This document shows, piece by piece, positions 1 through 8,632 of a stretch of DNA of 64,000 nt. This DNA comes from Noviluteimonas caseinilytica. Its GTDB lineage: Bacteria > Pseudomonadota > Gammaproteobacteria > Xanthomonadales > Xanthomonadaceae. Numbering within the stretch: position 1 is the stretch's first letter; every line of letters begins with the position of its first letter. The stretch is from NCBI RefSeq assembly GCF_018406605.1, contig NZ_AP024545.1, positions 806,001 through 870,000 of the forward strand, in the 5' to 3' direction. Made by a program: the position numbers and the translations under genes. The notes beneath the pieces were generated by a model, which did not search any database, was not told where the DNA came from, and saw only the letters and a list, made by a program, of their open reading frames with translations.

Positions 1-273
1 CGCGTTGTCGATGCCCAGGCCCGCGAAGGCGGACATCAGGTGTTCGATGGTCATGACCTTGCCGCCGTCGCGCGACAGCCCGGTGCACAACATGGTTTCG
101 GTGACGAGTTGCGCGTCGGCCGGGATTTCCACCACCGGATCCAGGTCCACGCGCCGGAACACGATGCCCGTGTCGACGGCGGCCGGACGCAGCGTGAGAT
201 AGACCTTCTCTCCGCTGTGCAGGCCCACGCCGGTCGCGCGGATCACGTTCTTGAGGGTGCGTTGGGACAACAT
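1..273 (-). CDS. lpxC: UDP-3-O-acyl-N-acetylglucosamine deacetylase, N-terminal part (cut by window edge)
   Basis: Only the first 91 codons lie in the window; the 3' end is beyond base 1. The visible protein starts MLSQRTLKNVIRATGVGLHS and continues with the LpxC-typical GEKVYLTLRPA stretch and a TMLCTGLSRDGGKVMTIEHLM segment in two parts (read from positions 90 to about 20), in which the TIEHLMSA histidine belongs to the zinc site of the family. LpxC is a cytoplasmic zinc enzyme that performs the committed step of lipid A synthesis. It follows ftsZ as the last gene of the dcw region, the usual arrangement in gammaproteobacteria. A gap of 226 bases with stem-loops separates it from ftsZ, so it may have its own promoter. 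Confidence 0.93.
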   Translation of the reverse strand, partial: MLSQRTLKNVIRATGVGLHSGEKVYLTLRPAAVDTGIVFRRVDLDPVVEIPADAQLVTETMLCTGLSRDGGKVMTIEHLMSAFAGLGIDNA

Positions 274-360
274 CGGGATCGGTCGGACCTCTGCTTCTGG
301 CCTCGCGCGGAGGCAGGGGGAACGAAGCGTGGGCGCGTGCGGCGGGCGCAACGGCCGCAA

Positions 361-369
361 AGATTACCA
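361..369 (-). promoter_or_regulatory. Candidate extended -10 element for lpxC
   Basis: On the minus strand this reads TGG followed by TAATCT, an extended -10 pattern (TGn before a TATAAT-like hexamer), about 88 bases upstream of the lpxC start and downstream of the ftsZ stem-loops. No good -35 hexamer lies 16-18 bases upstream. This is pattern matching only. Confidence 0.3.
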
Positions 370-424
370 CGCGACCCGATGAACACGGCCCGGCCGGGGC
401 ACCGTTCGCCGGGGCGAAAGGGGC

Positions 425-480
425 CGGCCGACTTGTGGTCGGCCGACCGAAGACCGCACCCCGGGCGGCGCAGCCCGGGG
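425..480 (-). terminator. Two strong stem-loops after ftsZ
   Basis: Twenty bases after the ftsZ stop there is a perfect 8-bp stem CCCCGGGC/GCCCGGGG with a 6-base loop (459-480). A second stem, CGGCCGAC/GTCGGCCG with loop TTGTG, lies at 425-445. Neither is followed by a T-run, so classic intrinsic termination is doubtful. They could attenuate read-through into lpxC or protect the 3' end of ftsZ mRNA. Confidence 0.4.
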
Positions 481-499
481 CGTGGGGACCAGCGCCCGG

Positions 500-1726
500 T
501 CAGTCCGCCTGGCGGCGGAGGAAGGCCGGGATATCGAGGTAGCTGCTGTCGCTGCCGAAATCGGCGGCGGCGGGCTCGGCGCGGGTGGTGCCGCCACGCA
601 GGCTCTGGCTGCTCGCGAAGTTCGGCACGACCGGCTCGTTGAGGTTGGCCATCGCGTCGAAGTCCGGCTGGCCGGTGGTCGCGTTGCGGACGAGCTTGAT
701 CGGCGAACGCACCGAATGCTGCACCGTCTCGAAGCCGCGGGCCGGCAGCGCCTGGCGCGAGACCGCGCGGTTGAGGCCCGTCGCGACCACGGTCACCTTG
801 ACCTCGTCCTGCATGTCCGGATCCAGCACGGTGCCGATCACGACCGTCGCGTCTTCCGAAGCGAAGTTCTCGATCGTGCGGCCCACTTCGTCGAACTCGG
901 CCATCGTGAAGTCCGGGCCGGCCGTGATGTTGACCAGGATGCCGTTGGCGCCCGAGAGGTTGACGTCGTCGAGCAGCGGGTTCTGGATCGCGGCCTCCGC
1001 GGCGGCCTGCGCGCGATCGTCGCCGCGCGCCGACCCGGTGCCCATCATCGCCAGGCCCATCTCGGACATCACGGTGCGCACGTCGGCGAAGTCGACGTTG
1101 ATCAGGCCCGGACGCACGATGAGGTCGGCGATGCCCTGCACCGCACCCAGCAACACATCGTTCGCCGCGCGGAAGGCCTGGATCATCGTCGCGTTGCGGC
1201 CGAGCACGGTGATCAGTTTTTCGTTCGGGATCGTAATCAGCGAATCGCAATGCTGGCTGAGCTCGTCGATGCCCTTGAGCGCCACCTGCATGCGGCGACG
1301 GCCTTCGAACGGGAACGGCTTGGTGACCACGGCCACCGTCAGGATCCCCATTTCCTTGGCGAGCTGCGCCACGACGGGCGCCGCGCCCGTGCCCGTGCCG
1401 CCGCCCATGCCCGCGGTGATGAACACCATGTCGGAGCCCTGCAGGGCATCCATGATGCGTTCGCGATCTTCCAGGGCGGCCTGGCGGCCAACCTCCGGGT
1501 TCGCGCCCGCGCCCAGGCCCTTCGTGACGTTGCTGCCGAGCTGCAGCTGCAGCTTGGCGCCGCAGTTCTTGATCGCCTGCGAGTCGGTGTTCGCCGTGAT
1601 GAATTCCACGCCGTCCACGCTGCTGTTGACCATGTGCGCCACGGCGTTGCCGCCGCCGCCGCCCACGCCAACCACCTTGATCACTGCGTTCGGGGCCATC
1701 TTTTCAACCAATTCGAAATGCGCCAT
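500..1726 (-). CDS. ftsZ: Cell division protein FtsZ
   Basis: Tubulin-like GTPase that polymerises into the division ring; 408 aa, normal for gammaproteobacteria. The tubulin signature GGGTGTG lies at residues 108-114 and the T7-loop region NVDFADV at 210-216, which contacts GTP in the neighbouring subunit. A variable linker follows, and the conserved C-terminal tail YLDIPAFLRRQAD binds FtsA and ZipA. The start MAHFELVEKM is chosen from family alignment, and GAGGA lies 8 bases upstream as ribosome binding site. It is separated from ftsA by 104 bases, unlike the overlapping genes upstream, so extra transcription or translation signals for ftsZ could lie there; the minus strand has a TATAAC hexamer close to the start codon. 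Confidence 0.98.
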   Translation of the reverse strand: MAHFELVEKMAPNAVIKVVGVGGGGGNAVAHMVNSSVDGVEFITANTDSQAIKNCGAKLQLQLGSNVTKGLGAGANPEVGRQAALEDRERIMDALQGSDMVFITAGMGGGTGTGAAPVVAQLAKEMGILTVAVVTKPFPFEGRRRMQVALKGIDELSQHCDSLITIPNEKLITVLGRNATMIQAFRAANDVLLGAVQGIADLIVRPGLINVDFADVRTVMSEMGLAMMGTGSARGDDRAQAAAEAAIQNPLLDDVNLSGANGILVNITAGPDFTMAEFDEVGRTIENFASEDATVVIGTVLDPDMQDEVKVTVVATGLNRAVSRQALPARGFETVQHSVRSPIKLVRNATTGQPDFDAMANLNEPVVPNFASSQSLRGGTTRAEPAAADFGSDSSYLDIPAFLRRQAD

Positions 1727-1830
1727 GTCCGTGTCCTCGTTATAGGTGCCGTGGTTTGTTGGATCGCGCCCCACGACGTTTTTGTGGAACCACTTGCCGC
1801 AACCGCCAGGAAATCCTTTCGTGCCGCTCC

Positions 1831-3066
1831 TTAAAACTCGCCGCGATACCAGTTCTTCACCTTGTTGAAGAAACTGCCCGCGCGTCCCGTCGCGATCGAC
1901 GGACGCCGCGGGTTCTCGATCTGGCTGCCCATCAGCAGCAGGCCCACGCCGGTGGCATGCACCGGGTTGCCCACCACTTCGCCGAGGCCGGTGACGTGCT
2001 GCGGGATCCCCACGCGCACCGGCATCTGCAGCATTTCCTCGGCGAGTTCGACCACGCCTTCCATCTTCGAAGCGCCGCCGGTCAACACCATCCCCGCGCG
2101 CACGTGCTGTTCGAAACCGCTGCGACGCAGCTCGGCCTGCACCATCTCGAAGATTTCCTCGTAGCGCGCCTGCACCGCCTGCGCCAGCGAATGGCGCGGC
2201 AGGCGACGCGGCGGGCGATCGCCCACGCTCGGCACCTGGATGCTTTCTTCCGCCGTGGCCAGCTGCGCGAGCGCGCACGCATAGCGCACCTTGATCTGCT
2301 CGGCTTCCGGCGTCGGCGTGCGCAGCATGTGCGCGATGTCCTCGGTCACCTTGTCGCCGGCGATCGGCAGCGAGGCGCTGTGCGCGATCGCACCCTGCAC
2401 GAACACCGCGATGTCGGTGGTGCCCGCGCCGAGGTCGACCAGCACGACGCCGAGTTCGCGTTCGTCCGGCGTCAGCACCGCGGTACTCGACGCAAGCGAG
2501 GCGAGCACGAGGTCGTCGACCTGCAACCCGCAACGCTGCACGCACTTGCTGATGTTGGCCGCGGCCGACTGCGCGCACACGACGAGGTGCGCGTGCACTT
2601 CCAGGCGCACGCCCGTCATCCCGACCGGGTTGCGGATGCCTTCCTGCGAATCGTCGAGCACGTAGTCGCGCGGGATGGCATGGAGGATGCGCTGGTCGGC
2701 CGGGATCGCGACGGCCTTCGCGGCATCGAGCACGCGATCGAGGTCGGCGTAGGTCACCTCGCCGTCGCGGATCGGCGCGATGCCCTGCGAGTTGCGGCAC
2801 TGCACGTGGTTGCCGGAAATGGAGGCATACACCGACCGCACTTCGCAGCCGGCCATCAGTTCGGCCTCTTCGACGGCGCGCTGGATGGATTGCACGGTCG
2901 ACTCGATGTCCACGACCACGCCGCGCTTGAGCCCGCGCGATTCGTGCGTGCCGATCCCGATCACCTCGATCGGGCTGCCGGGCGAGTACTCGCCGACGAG
3001 CGCCGTGACCTTCGACGTGCCGATGTCGAGGCCCACGATCAGGGATTTGTCGCCTTTGCGGTTCAT
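1831..3066 (-). CDS. ftsA: Cell division protein FtsA
   Basis: Actin-like ATPase that tethers FtsZ filaments to the inner membrane and recruits later division proteins; 411 aa. The N-terminal phosphate-binding motif GLDIGTSKV lies at residues 12-20. Further ATPase-core motifs are VDLGAGTTDIAVF and VLTGGASKMEGV. The C-terminal stretch SFFNKVKNWYRGEF is the expected amphipathic membrane-targeting helix. The start overlaps the ftsQ stop by four bases (ATGA, 3063-3066), which indicates translational coupling. Confidence 0.97.
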   Translation of the reverse strand: MNRKGDKSLIVGLDIGTSKVTALVGEYSPGSPIEVIGIGTHESRGLKRGVVVDIESTVQSIQRAVEEAELMAGCEVRSVYASISGNHVQCRNSQGIAPIRDGEVTYADLDRVLDAAKAVAIPADQRILHAIPRDYVLDDSQEGIRNPVGMTGVRLEVHAHLVVCAQSAAANISKCVQRCGLQVDDLVLASLASSTAVLTPDERELGVVLVDLGAGTTDIAVFVQGAIAHSASLPIAGDKVTEDIAHMLRTPTPEAEQIKVRYACALAQLATAEESIQVPSVGDRPPRRLPRHSLAQAVQARYEEIFEMVQAELRRSGFEQHVRAGMVLTGGASKMEGVVELAEEMLQMPVRVGIPQHVTGLGEVVGNPVHATGVGLLLMGSQIENPRRPSIATGRAGSFFNKVKNWYRGEF

Positions 3067-3800
3067 GTCTTTCCTTGCGAAGTCGTGCTGGCCGGCGCGG
3101 CGGGGGCGGTTGCCCACTGGAGCGCGAAGCCATTGGTGTAGCGAAGGTCCGCGCGACGCAGGACGCGTTGCGGCTGGTTGATCAGTTGCGGCAGCAGGCG
3201 CGCGAAGCGACCGATGCGCGGGCGCGCGTCGCTGCGGCCCACGATGACTTCGGTGCCGTCGGACAGCACGAGCGACCAGCTGCCGCGCGCGTCCAGCTTC
3301 AGCGCGCGCACGTCGTTGCCGGTGCTGGCGAACAGCGCGCGCGATTCGTTGTAGAGCGCGACCACTTCCGGTACGCGCGCCTCCGGCCCGCCGAGCTGCG
3401 GCAGGCTGGCCGGCACGTGGATGCCGCGCACCGGGAACAAACGGCCGTGCTCGGACAACAGGCGATCGTCGCCCCAGCGCGCGAACGGGCGATGTTCGAC
3501 GACGTGCACTTCGAGGATGTCGGGCCAATGCTTGCGCACTTCGGCACGCTCGACCCACGGCAGTCGCGCCACCGCGGCCTGCGCATCTTCCAGCCGCACC
3601 GCGAAGAACCCGCGGCGCGCATACGGCAGCACCGTCGCGCGCAACAGCTGTTCGTCCACGTTGTGCAGCGACCCCTGCACGCGCAGCGTGCGCAACGGCC
3701 AGCGCTCGGCGGCGATCCAGCCGTTGAGCACGGCGACCACGGGCAGCACGACGAGTGCCACCGCGAAGGTCCAGGCCAGGATGCGCAGCAGGGCGTTCAC
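3063..3800 (-). CDS. ftsQ: Cell division protein FtsQ
   Basis: Bitopic inner-membrane protein that links the early cytoplasmic divisome to the periplasmic enzymes through FtsB/FtsL; 245 aa. One membrane segment lies at about residues 5-27, followed by a POTRA domain (from LRTLRVQGSLHNV, about 36-105) and a beta domain. The GTG start overlaps the ddlB stop (GTGA, 3797-3800). This start is preferred because it gives the short cytoplasmic N-terminus normal for the family. Confidence 0.95.
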   Translation of the reverse strand: MNALLRILAWTFAVALVVLPVVAVLNGWIAAERWPLRTLRVQGSLHNVDEQLLRATVLPYARRGFFAVRLEDAQAAVARLPWVERAEVRKHWPDILEVHVVEHRPFARWGDDRLLSEHGRLFPVRGIHVPASLPQLGGPEARVPEVVALYNESRALFASTGNDVRALKLDARGSWSLVLSDGTEVIVGRSDARPRIGRFARLLPQLINQPQRVLRRADLRYTNGFALQWATAPAAPASTTSQGKT

Positions 3801-4786
3801 TTGCGTGCACCCCCGTCGCGGTCGAGCGAGGTTTCCAGGATGCGCCAGCACAGTTCTTCGAATTCGATGCCGACCTGGCGCGCGGCCTTCGGCACGAGCG
3901 AATGGCTCGTCATGCCCGGCGCGGTGTTCACTTCGAGCAGGTAGAACTTGCCGGTCGCGCGATCGCGCATCACGTCCACGCGCGACCAGCCGCTGCAGCC
4001 GGCGGATTCGAACGCGGCGACCGCGAGGCGGCGGATCTCGTCTTCCGCATCGCCTTCCAGGCCCGGGCACAGGTACTGCGTGTCTTCGGCGACGTACTTG
4101 GCGTGGTAGTCGTACCACTGGCCCTTCGGCACGATGCGGATCGACGGCAGCGCGACGTTGCCGAGCACGGCGACGGTGAGCTCGTCGCCTTCGATCAGCT
4201 GCTCCATCAACAGTTCGCCGCGCGCTTCCTGGTCGATGTAGCGTTCGGCGAGTGCGACGGCCGCGTCGAGGTCGGCCTCGGAGTACACGCGCGACACGCC
4301 CACGCTCGAGCCTTCCGCAGCGGGCTTGACGATCACCGGCAAGCCGAGCGACTTCGCCGCCGCGTGCACGTCGGCGCCCTTGCCCAGCTGCACGTAGCGC
4401 GGCGTCGGCAATCCGACCGACAACCACACCTGCTTCGTGCGGATCTTGTCCATGCTCAGCGCCGAGCCGAGCACGCCCGAGCCGGTGTACGGCACGTTGA
4501 GCGCTTCGAGCAGGCCCTGCAGCACGCCATCTTCGCCGCCACCGGCGTGGCCGTGGAGGATGTTGAACACGCGCGTGAAGTGGCGGTCCTGCAACTCGCG
4601 CACGAGGTTGGGGATGCCATCGACCGCATCGGCCGCGATGCCGCGCGCGCGCAGCGCCTCCAGCACGTTGCGCCCGGAATCCAGCGACACCTCGCGCTCC
4701 GAACTCGTACCGCCCATCAGCACGGCCACGCGGCCGAACACGGCCGGGTCGGTCACGCGCAGCGGGGGAAACCTGAAACCGTTCAC
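3797..4786 (-). CDS. ddlB: D-alanine--D-alanine ligase
   Basis: ATP-grasp enzyme that makes the D-Ala-D-Ala dipeptide used by MurF; 329 aa. Visible motifs are VLMGGTSSEREVSLDSG near the N-terminus, the glycine-rich HGHAGGGEDGVLQG (substrate serine/glutamate region), VKPAAEGSSVGVS (ATP-grasp loop), and LLEVNTAPGMTSHSLVPKAA, where the E and N ligate magnesium. The GTG start overlaps the murC stop (GTGA, 4783-4786). No missing residues were noticed. Confidence 0.96.
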   Translation of the reverse strand: MNGFRFPPLRVTDPAVFGRVAVLMGGTSSEREVSLDSGRNVLEALRARGIAADAVDGIPNLVRELQDRHFTRVFNILHGHAGGGEDGVLQGLLEALNVPYTGSGVLGSALSMDKIRTKQVWLSVGLPTPRYVQLGKGADVHAAAKSLGLPVIVKPAAEGSSVGVSRVYSEADLDAAVALAERYIDQEARGELLMEQLIEGDELTVAVLGNVALPSIRIVPKGQWYDYHAKYVAEDTQYLCPGLEGDAEDEIRRLAVAAFESAGCSGWSRVDVMRDRATGKFYLLEVNTAPGMTSHSLVPKAARQVGIEFEELCWRILETSLDRDGGARK

Positions 4787-6225
4787 TTCGTGACTCCTTC
4801 AAAGCCTTGCGTGGCCAACTGCTGCGCCGCGGCGCCGATGTCGCCCGCGCCCATCAGCAACAGCAGGTCGCCGTCCTGCAACACATCGGGCAGCAAGCCC
4901 GACAACTCCGACGCCGCGCCCACGACCACCGGGTCCACGCGACCCCGCGTGCGGATCGCGCGCGCCAGGGCCTTCGCATCCGCGCCCGCGATCGGCGCTT
5001 CGCCCGCCGCGTACACGTCGGTGAGCACCAGCGCATCGACCGTCGACAACACCGCGGCGAACTCGTCGAACAGGTCGCGCGTGCGGCTGTAGCGATGCGG
5101 CTGGAACGCGACGACCAGGCGCTTGTCCGGCCAACCGCCGCGCGCCGCGGCGAACACCGCTTCCAGTTCCTTCGGGTGGTGGCCGTAGTCGTCCACCAGT
5201 TGCACCAATGCGCCCTTCGGCGTGCGCAGCTGCGCCAGCAGGTTGAAGCGGCGGCCGATGCCTTCGAAATTCGCGAGTGCACGCGCGATCGCGTCGGGCG
5301 CCACGCCCAGCTGCCAGCCGATCGCGGCGGCGGCCAGCGCGTTCTGCACGTTGTGGCGCCCCGGCAGCGCGAGCTGCACCGGCGTGCGCGAACCATCCGG
5401 CAGGTGCAGCGTGAAGTGCATGCACGGACCGATCTGCGTCACGTCTTCGGCGCGCACGTCGGCGTGCGCAGAGAAGCCGTAGCTGCACACGTGGCGCGGC
5501 GTGTCCTTCGCCAGCGCTTCCACTTCCGGATCGTCGATGCACAGCACCGCCAGCCCGTAGAACGGCAGGCGATGCAGGAATTCGGCGAAGGCGGCCTGCA
5601 CGTTCGCGAAGTCGCCACCGTAGTTCTCGAGATGGTCGGCGTCGATGTTGGTGACGACCGCGATCGCGGGATTCAGGCGCAGGAAGCTGCCATCGCTTTC
5701 GTCCGCTTCCGCCACCAGCCACTGGCCCTGGCCCAGGCGCGCATTCGCGCCGGCCGCGAGCAGCTTGCCGCCGATGACGAACGTCGGATCCAGCCCGCCC
5801 TCGCCCAGCACGCTGGCGGCGAGCGAGGTGGTCGTGGTCTTGCCGTGCGTGCCGGCCACCGCGATGCCGCGGCGGAAACGCATCAGCTCGGCCAGCATTT
5901 CGGCGCGGGGCACGATCGGGATGCGCTGCGCGCGCGCTTCCATCAGTTCCGGGTTGTCCTTGCGGATCGCGCTGGACACCACGACGCAATCGGTGTCGAG
6001 CACGTTCGCCGCCGCGTGGCCGCGATGCACCTTCGCACCGAGGCTCGTCAGGCGCCGCGTCACCGCGTTGTCCGCGTTGTCGGAGCCCGACACCTGGTAG
6101 CCGAGCGTGCACAGCACTTCGGCGATGCCGCTCATGCCGACGCCGCCGATGCCGATGAAGTGCACGCGCGGATACGCCTTCGCGAGGTCGCCGGAGGTCT
6201 GCAGGCGGCGCTGGACGTTGGCCAT
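4783..6225 (-). CDS. murC: UDP-N-acetylmuramate--L-alanine ligase
   Basis: Adds L-alanine to UDP-MurNAc, the first amino acid of the peptidoglycan stem; 480 aa. The Rossmann-like N-terminus carries GIGGVGMSG (25-33), and the Mur-ligase ATP loop GTHGKTTT lies at 125-132. DADHLENY and VDDYGHHPKE follow in the central and C-terminal domains. The ATG shares one base with the murG stop (TGATG at 6225). In many enterobacteria murB follows murC; here ddlB follows directly. Confidence 0.97.
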   Translation of the reverse strand: MANVQRRLQTSGDLAKAYPRVHFIGIGGVGMSGIAEVLCTLGYQVSGSDNADNAVTRRLTSLGAKVHRGHAAANVLDTDCVVVSSAIRKDNPELMEARAQRIPIVPRAEMLAELMRFRRGIAVAGTHGKTTTTSLAASVLGEGGLDPTFVIGGKLLAAGANARLGQGQWLVAEADESDGSFLRLNPAIAVVTNIDADHLENYGGDFANVQAAFAEFLHRLPFYGLAVLCIDDPEVEALAKDTPRHVCSYGFSAHADVRAEDVTQIGPCMHFTLHLPDGSRTPVQLALPGRHNVQNALAAAAIGWQLGVAPDAIARALANFEGIGRRFNLLAQLRTPKGALVQLVDDYGHHPKELEAVFAAARGGWPDKRLVVAFQPHRYSRTRDLFDEFAAVLSTVDALVLTDVYAAGEAPIAGADAKALARAIRTRGRVDPVVVGAASELSGLLPDVLQDGDLLLLMGAGDIGAAAQQLATQGFEGVTK

Positions 6226-7337
6226 CACGCGGCCTCCTTGCGCTGCGCATCGCGCAGGCGGATCACGTCGAGCACGATGTCGGCAACGCGCGAGGCCGCA
6301 TCGGGTTTCGCCAGCGTGCGCGCGGCTTCGGCCATCGCGACGCGGCGGGCGGGATCGGCGCGCAGTTCGCCCAGCACGGTTTGGAGGCGATCGGCGAGCT
6401 GTTCGTCCTGCTTCAGCAGAACAGCCGCGCCGCGTTCGACGAGGAATTCGGCGTTGCGCGTCTGGTGGTCGTCCACCGCCTGCGGGAACGGCACCAGCAC
6501 GCTGCCCACGCCCACGGCGCACAACTCGGCCAGCGTCAGCGCGCCGGCGCGGCACACCACGAGGTCGGCCCAGCCGTACGCGGCAGCCATGTCGGCGATG
6601 AAGGGCTCGACGCTCGCGACCAGGCCCGCGTCCACGTACGCCTGTTCCGCATCGGCGCGCAGCTTCTCGCCGCACTGGTGGCGGATCGTGATGTGCGGAT
6701 CGTTCAATGCATGCAGCGCACGCGGCACCGCGAGGTTCAAGGCGCGCGCGCCCTGGCTGCCGCCGAGCACCAGCAGGCGCAAGCCATCATCGGCGCGCGG
6801 GAAGCGCAGCGCGGGCGACGGCACGGCCGCGATCTCGCTGCGCACCGGATTGCCCACCGGCTCTTCGATCGTGTGCTTGAACGTCTGCGGGAAGCCGGTG
6901 AGCACGCGCTTGGCAAAACGCGCGAGCACGCGGTTGGTGAAGCCCGGCGCGCGGTTCTGTTCGTGCACCACCAGCGGCACGCCGGCGAGCTTGGCGGCGA
7001 TGCCGCCCGGCCCCGCCGCGTAACCGCCGAAGCTGATCACCGCGCGCGGGCGACGACGCTCGACGACTTCCGCCGCCGCGCGGATCGCGCGCAGCACGCG
7101 CACCGGCGCACCGAGCAACGTCGCGATGCCCTTGCCGCGCAGCCCCTTCACCGCGATCGTGTCGATGGCGATGTCGTGCTGCGGCACCAGGCGCGTTTCC
7201 ATGCCGCCGTCGGCGCCGAGCCACGTCACTTCCGCGCCGCGTGCGCGCAGTGCATGCGCCACCGCGAGGCCCGGGAAGATGTGGCCGCCGGTGCCGCCGG
7301 CGAGGATCAGCACGCGCGCGTTGTCGACGACCGTCAT
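6225..7337 (-). CDS. murG: UDP-GlcNAc:undecaprenyl-PP-MurNAc-pentapeptide GlcNAc transferase
   Basis: Peripheral inner-membrane GT-B glycosyltransferase that converts lipid I to lipid II; 370 aa. The first glycine loop LAGGTGGHIFPGLAVA lies at residues 12-27. The second-domain motif LLVLGGSQGARALN and the UDP-GlcNAc-binding VVCRAGALTLAELCAVG and LVPFPQAVDDHQTRNAE stretches are all present. The start overlaps the ftsW stop (ATGA, 7334-7337). Confidence 0.97.
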   Translation of the reverse strand: MTVVDNARVLILAGGTGGHIFPGLAVAHALRARGAEVTWLGADGGMETRLVPQHDIAIDTIAVKGLRGKGIATLLGAPVRVLRAIRAAAEVVERRRPRAVISFGGYAAGPGGIAAKLAGVPLVVHEQNRAPGFTNRVLARFAKRVLTGFPQTFKHTIEEPVGNPVRSEIAAVPSPALRFPRADDGLRLLVLGGSQGARALNLAVPRALHALNDPHITIRHQCGEKLRADAEQAYVDAGLVASVEPFIADMAAAYGWADLVVCRAGALTLAELCAVGVGSVLVPFPQAVDDHQTRNAEFLVERGAAVLLKQDEQLADRLQTVLGELRADPARRVAMAEAARTLAKPDAASRVADIVLDVIRLRDAQRKEAA

Positions 7338-8632
7338 GCGGTCCTCCCCAACGTGGGTTCGACCCGCTGGCGCAGGCGGTTGGTGCCGCGCACGCTTGAC
7401 GTCGCCGTCGCGCCGACCGGTTGCGCCGTCGCCGGCACGTGGCCCGGCGCGGGCTGCTGCGCTTCGCCGCGCAGGCGCGCGACCTGGCGCTCGGCGCGAT
7501 CCAGTTCGTACGACACGCGCAGCAGCAGGCCGAGCGCCATGCACGTCATCAGCACGCTCGAACCGCCGGAGGAAATCAGCGGCAGCGTCAGGCCCTTGGT
7601 CGGCAGCAGCCCGAGGTTGACGCCGATCGACACGAAACTCTGCAGGCTCATCCACAGGCCCACGCCGAACGCGCAGTAGCCCGCGAAGTGGCGGCGCATC
7701 TCGACGCATTTCAGCCCCACCCAGAACGCGCGGCCCGCAAGCAGCGCATACAGGCCGATGACGAGCGCCACGCCGACCAGGCCGAGTTCTTCGGCGATCA
7801 CCGCGAGGATGAAGTCGGTGTGCGCTTCGGGCAGGTACGACAGCTTCTGCACCGATGCGCCCAGGCCCACGCCGAAGATTTCGCCGCGGCCCACCGCCAT
7901 CAGCGCATTCGTCAGCTGGTAGCCGCTGTCGAACGGGTCCTGCCACGGATTGAGGAACGAGGTGAAGCGGCGCACGCGATACGGTTCGGCGATCGCGATC
8001 GCCGCCAGCACCGGCAGGCCGATCAGCACCGGGCCGAACATGCGCGGCATGTTGACGCCACCGAGCACCAGCATGCCGGCGGTGATCGCCAGGATCAGCG
8101 AGAGCGAACCGAAGTCCGGCTGCAGGATCAGCAACCCGACCAGCGCGACCGCCACGCCGAGCGGCTTGAGCATCGCGCGCCACGTCGCGTTGACTTCGTC
8201 GCGGAAGCGCACGAGGTAGCTCGCCAGCCACACGATGTAGAGCAGCTTGACCGCTTCCACCGCCTGGAACTTCGACACGCCCAGGTTGAGCCAGCGCCGC
8301 GCGCCGTTCACCCGGCTGCCGATGCCCGGCACGAACACCGCCAGCAACAGCACGAAGCACGCGAGCAGCAGCAACTGGTTGTGCTGCTCGATCGTCTTCA
8401 GCTCCGTGCGCATCATCCACACGGCCAGCGCCACGCCGCCGCACAGGAACACGATGTGGCGCGTGAGGAAGTAGAACGGACCGACGTTGAGCCCTTCGCC
8501 GATCGCGATCGAGCTCGAGGCCACCATCACCACGCCCAGGCACGCGAGCGCGATCGAGGTGCCCAGCAGCCACGGATCGAAGCGGCCTTCGATGGCATCC
8601 AGTCGCGTGGCCTGGCGCGGCGTGTCGTTCAT
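7334..8632 (-). CDS. ftsW: Peptidoglycan polymerase FtsW (SEDS family)
   Basis: Polytopic SEDS glycosyltransferase that polymerises septal peptidoglycan together with FtsI; 432 aa with about ten membrane segments. The RRWLNLG and QPDFG stretches and the C-terminal SSGGSSVLMTCMALGLLLRVS are typical of FtsW/RodA. The cluster position between mraY and murG and the pairing with ftsI favour FtsW over RodA. The ATG shares one base with the mraY stop (TGATG). In Escherichia coli murD sits between mraY and ftsW, and there is no room for it here. Confidence 0.96.
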   Translation of the reverse strand: MNDTPRQATRLDAIEGRFDPWLLGTSIALACLGVVMVASSSIAIGEGLNVGPFYFLTRHIVFLCGGVALAVWMMRTELKTIEQHNQLLLLACFVLLLAVFVPGIGSRVNGARRWLNLGVSKFQAVEAVKLLYIVWLASYLVRFRDEVNATWRAMLKPLGVAVALVGLLILQPDFGSLSLILAITAGMLVLGGVNMPRMFGPVLIGLPVLAAIAIAEPYRVRRFTSFLNPWQDPFDSGYQLTNALMAVGRGEIFGVGLGASVQKLSYLPEAHTDFILAVIAEELGLVGVALVIGLYALLAGRAFWVGLKCVEMRRHFAGYCAFGVGLWMSLQSFVSIGVNLGLLPTKGLTLPLISSGGSSVLMTCMALGLLLRVSYELDRAERQVARLRGEAQQPAPGHVPATAQPVGATATSSVRGTNRLRQRVEPTLGRTA